A program made the translations under genes and the position numbers. Shown here in pieces: positions 1-8,280 of a DNA stretch of 64,000 nt (its first letter is position 1; each line of letters begins with the position of its first letter). Location of the stretch: assembly GCF_025399195.1 (NCBI RefSeq), contig NW_026252117.1, forward strand, positions 1-64,000, in the 5' to 3' direction. The stretch comes from Umbelopsis ramanniana AG (Eukaryota > Mucoromycota > Umbelopsidomycetes > Umbelopsidales > Umbelopsidaceae). The notes under the pieces are model-generated. The model was given only the letters and a program-made list of their open reading frames with translations. It ran no database searches and was not told the origin of the DNA.

Positions 1-167
1 AACATTTTGATACGAAGCTAAACTTATATGATGTCAGCGCAAATTATTTCTAAAAGGACTGTAGAAACCAAGAGGGTTTTGACAGTCACCCTTTGTAACA
101 AGCGGGTGGAGGCGCCTGTGCTATATTTGGTGCCTTTCTCAACTTTTTTGTTCGGAACAGAAACACA

Positions 168-1354
168 ATGGGTAACTAACAACATCACATCCGCTTCCAT
201 CTATCGCTGTAATGACCCAGTCATCCTTAACACCCTTTTTTACAGGTGCGACCGGTGTTGACTCTCCAACTGACCTACCGGTCAAGCAACTGAGTCTTTT
301 AGCCCTAGTGTTTCAAAACAGTGCCGTAACGCTTATAATGCGCTATACTGTAGCAGGCTTAACAAAAGAAGAGCGATATCTCCCTTCCATGGTGGTTCTG
401 CTTAGCGAATTATTGAAATCTTTTGTTTGCGTATCTATCCTCGCACTATACCTGCCCGAAAGGAACTTTACCTCCCTCAAAAGAGTCTTATACCGAGAGC
501 TCATTGGCAACCATAGAGAAATGCTAAAGCTCTCTATACCCGCACTACTCTATTTGATACAGGTAACATGCAGGAACATCGGTCAAAACGAACTGATTAT
601 GAGATTTTGACTATAATTAACTGGGATGTAATTTTAGAACAATCTCCAGTTCATTGCTTCGTCGAATTTAGACCCAGCAACGTTTCAAGTCACTTATCAA
701 CTTAAAATCTTGACAACTGCCTTATTCAGCGTCATGATGCTTCAAAAGACGCTTAATCCTTTGAAGTGGATTTCACTGGTGATGCTTACCATTGGAATTG
801 GTCTTGTTCAGGTGTCGACAAACACGTCTGGTCCTGCCGATGATGGTCAGAACAATGTTCAGGGACTGGTGGCGGTTCTGTCTGCTTGCATTCTTTCCGG
901 ATTGGCTGGAGTGTATTTTGAAAAGCTGTTAAAAGCTCCCAACAACCGTGGAAAATTGGACGATCTCCAGGAAAAAGGAAAGGCAAATGGCATTGCCTTG
1001 GTGCCTGAGGATGCACAGCTCTGGGTCAGAAGCTTACAACTGTCAGTGTGGTCCACGTTTCTAGCTCTATTTCTGACCGTGATCTGGAAAGACGGGAAGG
1101 AAGTTTTGGAATATGGACCGTTCCGAAACTTCACTCCTGTTGTGTGGTTATTGGTTGCTGTTCATGCCCTTGGAGGCATCATTGTTGGCATTGTGGTCAA
1201 GTATGCCGACAATATTCTCAAAGGATTCGCTACCAGCGTGTCTATCCTCCTCTCCACAGCCCTGTCGGTACTGTTGATGAACTTTGCCATTACTGGCGTG
1301 TTTTTGATAGGCACATTTTTGGTAGTTTCTGCTACTTATCTGTATAGTTTGTAA
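168..1354 (+). CDS. UDP-galactose/UDP-GlcNAc-type nucleotide-sugar transporter (SLC35A family)
   Basis: Golgi or ER antiporter that imports nucleotide sugars for glycosylation. Proposed exons are 168-171, 246-562 and 638-1354, giving 345 residues, close to the family norm. The first exon is only ATGG, spliced into GTGCG to give Met-Gly-Ala. An alternative is unspliced initiation at the in-frame ATG at 212, adding ten residues; the sequence alone does not decide. The family signature TYQLKILTTALFS follows the second intron, preceded by the LYLIQNN segment typical of this family. About ten hydrophobic segments can be read through to the C-terminus, which ends shortly after the last of them. Substrate (UDP-Gal, UDP-GlcNAc or CMP-sialic-acid-like) cannot be fixed by eye. 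A strong hairpin lies about 75 nt past the stop. Confidence 0.9.
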
Positions 1355-1872
1355 TAATGTTTGTGATTCATACAACGTGATAATATACCGTCCTGTAAAC
1401 GCTGCTAGGAAGATGAGTTGAATCACCTATACATACATTCATCGCCAAATGATCCCCTTTGGCGATGAATACATGTATCCTTTTCCACATTGATTGAGTT
1501 CTGTGGTGCGTTTGCACAGCAGACAAGAAAAACTCTTGGCAAGTGGAAATAGATCTAATTCTAAGTCAAACTGCTCGAGAACAAGCGTTGGTCAGTGACG
1601 AGACCAATTGTCTATCTGAGACTCACAATGATTGAAAGAAGCGTTCCCGTTTTCGATCGATGAAATTTTCATGACGCAGCCCAACGCCCGACGATTCCCT
1701 ATAATTTTTTTTTTTCATGCAATCTTTTTTATTTTTCCTACGGGCATGGGACTTTTTGGCACATGAGACCTTTTTCGTTTTCTTTGTTAAAAGGAGCAAA
1801 CCAAGCAAAACATTGGTCACGTATATACGCATTTATCGTCTTCTGTAAGCCACTAGAAAGATCGTCGTGACT
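1355..1872. other. Intergenic spacer
   Basis: Between the transporter and the PY-motif gene. Apart from the stem-loop it holds a T-rich run near 1707-1735 and purine/pyrimidine-rich DNA that probably serves as promoter for the next gene. No supported gene. Confidence 0.6.
1429..1478. repeat. Strong stem-loop downstream of the transporter gene
   Basis: A perfect 13-bp inverted repeat, ATTCATCGCCAAA at 1437-1449 and its complement at 1458-1470, encloses an 8-nt loop (TGATCCCC). After a symmetric 2x2 internal loop the stem resumes with ATACAT (1429-1434) pairing to ATGTAT (1473-1478), for 19 paired positions. It starts 75 nt after the stop codon, so it probably sits in the 3' UTR or just beyond. 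No coding role is seen. Confidence 0.85.
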
Positions 1873-2546
1873 ATGAACAATGTGAAATTCGGCTTCGTCG
1901 CCGGTAAGTGTTGTACAAGTGTGTCAAGGGGGAGTGAACGGAAAACTCATGTTTTGGTGTAGGCTCAGGCGTCATTTTGACCCCACAGCAATTTTCTACT
2001 ATAACACTTGCCAGCTACGGTAGCAATAAAACATACATGATTGCAGGCAAACGCTCAGATGTTCTCAAGGTCTTGGAAAGGTCATTCGATACTACAATTG
2101 TATGTGCGCCACCACCATTAGGCAGTAGACATGATCAAAAGCTTATTGCCGTCCATATCAACTCAGCAAAGAGCATGAGCTTCAGTGTCAAGCCATTTTG
2201 CTTGTACCGAGAAATGATGGTGACGTTAAGTGTATACAATGACCAGCAAGACTTGGATATTTCTTTGTGCTGTTTACCATCGACCGTCACGACGGTCAAA
2301 ATCATCCCATCTGGGACCACGCTGAACCAACTCTCTGACATATTGAAAGAGCGCCGTTACATGGTCAAGAGGCGCATTCGGTATACCGCGACTTCGAAAA
2401 GTGACGGTGTCACTAGAGTCTCCATTTGCCACCAGCCCCCGCCCACCTATCAAGCTGCGGTCAGCATGTCACGTTCGAATGATGAGGAAAGCCCGCCGCC
2501 CCACTATGGTGCATTTCATGAAACGCTACCCTCGTACTGTCGCTAA
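1873..2546 (+). CDS. Small protein of unknown function with C-terminal PY motifs
   Basis: Two exons, 1873-1903 and 1963-2546, give 204 residues. The spliced start reads Met-Asn-Asn-Val-Lys-Phe. I do not recognise a family. Residues 1-160 look like a mixed alpha/beta globular domain without an obvious membrane segment. The tail carries three motifs of the kind read by WW domains of Nedd4/Rsp5 ubiquitin ligases: PPTY at about 170-173, PPHY at about 189-192 and LPSY at about 199-202, spread over a proline-, serine- and acid-containing stretch. By inference it could be a ubiquitin-ligase adaptor or substrate. The globular part might be arrestin-like, but that is a guess. The gene stands alone, with a near-perfect palindrome 136 bp past its stop. 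Confidence 0.7.
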
Positions 2547-3184
2547 CGTCTGGGTATTTTATTTGGGCTGTTAGGATGTCCGGCTGTGTTGGCGATACTT
2601 TCCTTTTTCTTATCGGAGAGTCTCACAAAAATATCAAGGAAGGTCATACTACTTTTTCTTATCTTTGCAAAGCCAGTAAACGCTAGCTAGGTAGCTAGCT
2701 TAAATGACCTAGTTTATATTTTAATAATGCATTTGGAGATTTTATTTGGTTATGACCACATCAGTCATCGGGTTCTTGCCAAGGGAGAATGAATGTCACA
2801 TGAAATGCTATACCAGGTACGACATCAAAGGGTTACACGGGTGTTGGGTTGAATTAATGAAGATGTTTTATTGTATGAGAGTGGTGGGCAGACGAGTACA
2901 GTGTCAGAACGGACAATTAACCACCTGAAATAAAAAAAGAAAAAGAAAAAAAAAAGGGGAATTACACTACAAAAAAAAAAAAAAGGGGTTGTTGTTGTTG
3001 TTGTGAGAAAAAAAAGGATGGAGATTATATCAAAAAAAGTATACAAACCAAACGAAGGATATAAACAGCCAGTCATCCATTATTCTACAGCTGTATGCGT
3101 ATGTTGTTCAGATTAGGTAGCGGGTTCGGGGGGAGGTTTGGTGGGGAGGGGTTGCCCGATTACATTACATCTAATGGGACGATA
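2547..3184. other. Convergent intergenic region with simple-sequence DNA
   Basis: Region between the 3' ends of two convergent genes. It contains the palindrome described separately, poly-A-rich stretches around 2930-2985 broken by short G runs, and a (GTT)5-type microsatellite around 2989-3003. No gene is supported. Confidence 0.7.
2682..2699. repeat. Short palindrome
   Basis: GCTAGCTA (2682-2689) and TAGCTAGC (2692-2699) are perfect inverted arms separated by GG. It lies between the PY-motif gene and the GT2 gene, in the probable 3' flank of the former. Function unknown. Confidence 0.7.
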
Positions 3185-5174
3185 TTAATCTTGGCTTTCG
3201 GCATCTTCGCTGAAGAACTTTTCGGCGACAATGTATTGGTCATTGGTTTTAAACAGTCGTTTGATGCATCCAATAGTAGCAGGAATGGTCATGAACAACC
3301 AAGCTGAAATTGGCAAACTGATAAAATCAATGGCATTCTTCCAAGTTCTGGATTCGGAAGGTGGCTTTCGGAAAAGTTCACGGTCGACAGCACGATGAAG
3401 TTGCTCATAGATGGCCAAGGTACCAAAGAGCGGGAAAGGCAAGAAGATAGTAATAATTTTAACGATGTTCCACAGAGTGGAGAAGAATTCAGAGGTCAGA
3501 ACAGGGTTCTCATCTGGGTCGACAAAGGCCATGGAGGAAGACGGTGGGAACAGAATGAATTGCATGAGAGGAACGGCAGCGAACATAAGCCATCCAGACG
3601 TAGCAGGGATTAAATGCGCTTCCAAAACCTTGACACAAACGATCATTTTGTCAATCCAGTAAGTAGGTGAAGTATACATGCTCATCTTGGATCTTGTAGA
3701 GAAACTGGGAGTGGTAGGTGTCATGGGAAGCATGATACCAGTGGAGTCCAAGGATGAGTGAGGATGATCTCTTACACCGTAGGCGTGGCGTAAAGTATAA
3801 GCCAGGTCAGCAATGCCATTGTAATGGCGTTTGGCTTGGACGTAACGAGCATTCATGTTAGCAAGGTAGCCGGTGGTTTGAACGTTGGTCAGATTAATTG
3901 GTACAAAAATGGGGACACTGCGAGCGAGGCCTTCGGTCTTGAAGAAGCACTTGAGCCACATATGCAAATCCTCTCCGACAGCATCTGCATCCGTATCCCA
4001 ATATCCGACCTTCTCCGCCAAAATCATGGTTAGACTATAAGTAGAACAAGGGAAGGCGATACCGCGACCACTGCTCAGGTTGGACATGACCAAGGCAGAC
4101 CAAGTAATATCCGTCACTCTCACCGCAGCAGGCACTTCAAAGCAATTGCGGGAGAAAAAGATGGGGGGCACAAACAGTAAAAAGTATGGATCTTCAGCCT
4201 TGTTAAACGCCTTCTCAACCTGAATGTAACACCAAATAATAAATTAGAAATCATAATGGTTAAAAACGTGCAGGGGGGACCTCATGGCCACCAATCATGG
4301 TATTTCTTCCTTACCTCACTAATATAGAGCTCAGGAATAGCAGAGTCAGAATCCGAAACAGTGAGAATGATTCTACGTCTATCAACACCTCGCTTCAACA
4401 GTTCAGAGCAGCCGACTCGCGCAGCATAGGCAACATTAGAACCCTTTCCGCGTGCTTCCCCGGGTATATCAGATGGATGCACGGTGATAACAAAATGTTG
4501 GAAACTATCGCGGAAGTAGTTTTGCAGGCTTTCGGCCTTGTCCATGTGGCCAATTTCAGAGGCTTCCATAGCGAGAATAATGACATAGTTGCTTTGAGAA
4601 TTTCTGGTAGAATGGGTGCATGCGTCAGTATCATGTTATTGGTAAGGAAAAAAAAATCCCCCTGAGGTTTGGCCTGAAAAAATAAACAACGGAAGGGGGG
4701 AGACGACAAAGAATGTCATATTTCGACATACCTATGGTTTGCAAGTCGCTTGATGGTGTCGCGCAAAAGAGGCTCAGGTTCAGAATAATTAGGGATGATA
4801 AATGCATGAGTCAGCTTGGAATCCTCATAAGGTCTAAGACTAGCTTCCATATCGACTAGTTGTTCGTCCTCCAAAGAGTAACCTTCGCGTGTAGGAGTGG
4901 GTGCAGGGGAGACAGCAGCGCTTGATACGTTGGAGCTATCATTAGGGTGAAGACGCTGGAAAGTATTCCAAGCTCTAATCGTCTTCTTGATACGTCTTGC
5001 TGTGATATAAAATTTCAAGGTGTGGTTGATTTGAGTGTATAGGAAGAATGAGAAATAGAAGATGAGGAAAATGAGGTAAAAGCGAGGAACCAGTAAAGGT
5101 CCTAAAGGCAAGAGCAGTATGGATGCTATAGCTGAGAATGGAGCAACCAACTCAAAAGGATAATTGACCAGCAT
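3185..5174 (-). CDS. Membrane glycosyltransferase, GT2 family (chitin/cellulose-synthase-like)
   Basis: Three exons on the minus strand, 5174-4732, 4603-4315 and 4219-3185, give 588 residues. Two N-terminal transmembrane segments (about 10-60) precede a cytosolic GT-A-like domain that opens with a PNYSEPEPLL-type strand. Visible catalytic elements are DSDS at about 232-235 (metal/UDP binding), ED at about 327-328 (general base region) and QAKRH at about 372-376, which occupies the place of the usual QxxRW and ends in His rather than Trp. Further transmembrane segments follow (about 430-560). It most likely polymerises or transfers a sugar at a membrane; the product is not deducible. It is too short and lacks the signatures to be a canonical fungal chitin synthase. 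It shares a divergent promoter with the DAG kinase gene. Confidence 0.8.
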
Positions 5175-5402
5175 GATGGGATGATGGAAGGGCAGCGGAC
5201 CAAAGCTTTGTGAGGTTTTTATTACAACTCAATTTTTTTTTTTCTTTTTCTTTTTGCAATCCGATTGCACTCAGGCACGAGCTCTCAACTCGCTGTGACA
5301 GCCAATCAGCAACGGATAAACGGGGAGAACCCACATCTGTCATTGCCGACTCACCTTTTATAGTCTGAACCAAAAGCTTCTATGCTTGGTTAACTCCTTC
5401 TA
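5175..5402. promoter_or_regulatory. Divergent promoter, GT2 gene / DAG kinase gene
   Basis: The 228 bp between the two start codons must hold the promoters of both genes. A long T-rich tract lies at about 5231-5255, a typical nucleosome-depleting element in fungi. No specific factor site is claimed. Confidence 0.6.
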
Positions 5403-6977
5403 ATGCATGTCGACTTCAGTCCACCGTCTCCAGGAAGAATAACCACCTTCCTCACCGCTGACGAAGAAGCCCAGGATATACGAAAATCCGAAGACGAAGC
5501 TAATGCCATTCACTTTTTTCTATTCATTAATCCGCACTCCGGGGATCAACAAGGTGCTCAAATTCTCGATTTAAACTTGGGTTTGATTTGCTTCAAATCA
5601 CTGCCCAATGTTCGAGTTCATGTCTATTCCTTGGTGGATGATACTGAGTGCGGCAATGGATTATCAAGTGCAAAAACAATCATGGCTCATAAGGAGCAAC
5701 TGGGGCTTAATCCTCAAATCCACATCTGTTGCGCTGGAGGAGACGGTTCACTGACAGGTTTACTTCCGAAAATTGAAGAACGGGGTATCGATGTGAACAA
5801 TATCATGTTTAGTCTGCTTCCTTTTGGTACCGGAAACGACCTTGCTCGCTTCCTTGGAACATGGTCAATTGACAAGAAGGCAGCAAAGGATATTATGCGA
5901 AGCGGACATTTACGTCACTTGGTTTATAAGCAAATCCGAGGTCGACCTGTGAAACTGGACGTATGGAATATTCATGTTACGACGTTTGATGGGGGATCTA
6001 TTCGGCCAGTTAGCGACAAGAGACAAGAAAACGAGGAAAACTTTCCATCAGAGATTTTTCAGAAACTTCTAAACAATGGCGCTATTGGAGCACAATGCTA
6101 TGTTGGTGGTGATGCTGAGCGACTAAGAACAGACAATCGTGTGGCTAATATCGCTTCTTATACTATTCAAACCATCAAATGGGGTCTGTTCAAATCCTTC
6201 TCTTCAGTGACCTCCATGCTCGACAGAATCGAACAGTTCGGCGACGTGGTGGCCTATGTCCGACAGGATAAATACCGAAAAAGGCGCTTTTCCATTTCGA
6301 ATGGGAGATCATTATCTTCAGTCGGCGACAGAAAGACACCGGATGATACAGACCGCCATGCTGACGAACCAGAAGATGATTCGGCTACAAAATTACGCCC
6401 TGTCATCATCAATTCTAATGCAATTGAGTTGGTGTTTCAAAACATTCCGAGCCTTTGGGGAAGAATGCTTAATTTATGGAATAGAGCGGAGTCAGGCTCG
6501 GCCATAGATCTGAATGAAGCGGATCACCACCCTGGTATTGCTGAAGGAGTGGACCCTTCAAAATGGCACAAGCAGGAGAGCTGCGACGGCGAATTTGAGC
6601 TGTTCATCCTGGAAAACAAGTTGTCATACGTCAAGAAAGAGCTAGCCATTAATCGTACTGACCTTGCGCGGATAGGTCATTTCAAACAAGCTTCCATCGT
6701 TTTCCGAAATTTAGCTGAGGTCCAGAATAACCCTAGTATCCCCAAACGTGTACAGTCGTCGTTTAGCCTTAATGGCCCAAGCCAGCCATATCGAGAGTCC
6801 AGAAAGGATTCAGTAAGAATCATGATGGATGGAGAGTTCTTCATTGTACACAAACCAAAAGCAATACACATCACCTTCTGGAAGCAGATTAACATCATGG
6901 GCCCTCCAGATGAAAACGTTGACTGCGAAGCGGATTTTTCCTCAGAAGGTTCCGAAGCAGAAGCTCCTTCTCCGTAA
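5403..6977 (+). CDS. Diacylglycerol kinase-like lipid kinase
   Basis: Single-exon gene of 524 residues. The DAGK catalytic domain starts with NPHSG at 43-47, has the nucleotide-binding GGDGS at 112-116 and the family signature FGTGNDLAR at 141-149. An accessory-domain-like segment follows (about 220-260, and again around 410-500). The enzyme class phosphorylates diacylglycerol to phosphatidic acid with ATP, at membranes. No C1 zinc fingers, EF hands or PH domain are present, so membrane recruitment must use other means. The region 290-390 is polar, Asp/Arg/Ser-rich and probably disordered. It differs from yeast Dgk1, which is a CTP-dependent membrane enzyme of another family. Sphingosine/ceramide kinase is less likely because the sequence matches the GTGNDLAR form of DGKs. 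Confidence 0.88.
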   Translation: MHVDFSPPSPGRITTFLTADEEAQDIRKSEDEANAIHFFLFINPHSGDQQGAQILDLNLGLICFKSLPNVRVHVYSLVDDTECGNGLSSAKTIMAHKEQLGLNPQIHICCAGGDGSLTGLLPKIEERGIDVNNIMFSLLPFGTGNDLARFLGTWSIDKKAAKDIMRSGHLRHLVYKQIRGRPVKLDVWNIHVTTFDGGSIRPVSDKRQENEENFPSEIFQKLLNNGAIGAQCYVGGDAERLRTDNRVANIASYTIQTIKWGLFKSFSSVTSMLDRIEQFGDVVAYVRQDKYRKRRFSISNGRSLSSVGDRKTPDDTDRHADEPEDDSATKLRPVIINSNAIELVFQNIPSLWGRMLNLWNRAESGSAIDLNEADHHPGIAEGVDPSKWHKQESCDGEFELFILENKLSYVKKELAINRTDLARIGHFKQASIVFRNLAEVQNNPSIPKRVQSSFSLNGPSQPYRESRKDSVRIMMDGEFFIVHKPKAIHITFWKQINIMGPPDENVDCEADFSSEGSEAEAPSP

Positions 6978-8280
6978 TGGATCATCGTCCAGCCTATCTT
7001 TGCGGCAGGTTATGGTGTTGCAATATGAGGTAGAAGCTCTGTTCGTATGAAGTAACATAGAGTAATATGCATATTTCCCCTTCCCATTTATCTTGTACCA
7101 TATCCTTCTGTATATTTATGCCCGTTCCCCTGCTATTGTGCCTTGTGACTCTCGCAGCTCTTGTTTCATAAAACAATAACCTTTAACTTTATAAATATTA
7201 CTCAATCTAGAGATGGCTCTGACTTGTTGATTTTTTCAATAAACATTGTCCTGTTTTCTTTACACCACATTTCAACAAAAGGATGGGCTCTTTTTGCGTA
7301 AAGCTTTCTGGTCCGTCACTTATCAAGAAGAATCTGCTATAACATGAGAAAGTAGACCAATGCCTGCCTATTATTAGCGATATTGTTGTGCTACTACGCT
7401 AAATCACAGCGGATCAAAGGAGTTCCAATACGCTCTGCGCAAACCAAAGTGCCCATGAGGGCGGCATCATGCCTTATAATTTCATAAAAGGGCATGCTAA
7501 ATGTTGGATATGCTATGGCTGACTTACGTTTTTACAAGGTCGACTAGCTTCTGTTAAAAAAAATATCTACTTTGAAAAGTGAACAATATTACGCTTCTTT
7601 ATGAAAAGGAACACCGTCAAGCCACCAGAGGTCGAGACACTCTTCCAGTGGTGAATTATTTTTGTCACTGCTGGCACCGATTTACCACAGGGCGGGCGAT
7701 GAAGTTTCCACGCAGGCGTAATGCCGCTTCCCTTTGGAATACCAAGGGCTGCAGCGTAGTGCAAACACAGTGCAGCGGTGCAAAAAAAGATCAAACCTCC
7801 GAACAAAACAGTTTCAAAGTTCATACATTTCAATGCGTAAGCATTATCCGTACAGACGTATTCTTACAGCTTGAGAGAAACTGTTATTGTTTGAGCATGG
7901 AACGTCATTCAATACGGTTATGTTCTGAGAGTATTTTTCAGCTTCGTAAGCTTGTCACTCGATATCACGTACAGTGGCAGCAGACTGAAGCATTTCAGTG
8001 TAAATATTGACGGTATGGTCCGTTGCCAAACAATCACAAAGTGGATTGATTCCAGCTATACTGTATCGTCCAATGTCACGTGGCAATCCCGTTTTTTTTT
8101 TTTTTTTCTCCACTCCAATGAAGTTCTGGTGAGAGCTTTCCCTTGGGAGCGACGGTGAACAGACTCCGTTCCTCTGTCCTAACCTTAACATTCACAAACC
8201 GCTTTGACCACAAAAAGGGTGACTGATTACGGCACCTGTCCCATTTTCATCAAAGAGGAAGATCTAGATCCGCTAGCGAT
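6978..8280. other. Gene-poor 1.3 kb upstream of transcription factor gene
   Basis: Contains the 3' flank of the DAG kinase gene and a long upstream region of the next gene. A GC-box-like GGGCGGG is at 7690-7696 and a T17 run at about 8092-8108. Open frames here lack good starts or coding character, and none encodes a zinc cluster. Confidence 0.6.

Noticed and set aside
7579-8010. 143-codon plus-strand frame with several Cys and His, tested as a missing zinc-cluster exon
   Set aside because: Cys spacing does not fit CX2CX6CX5-12CX2CX6-8C and there is no ATG start or clean donor leading into the transcription factor.
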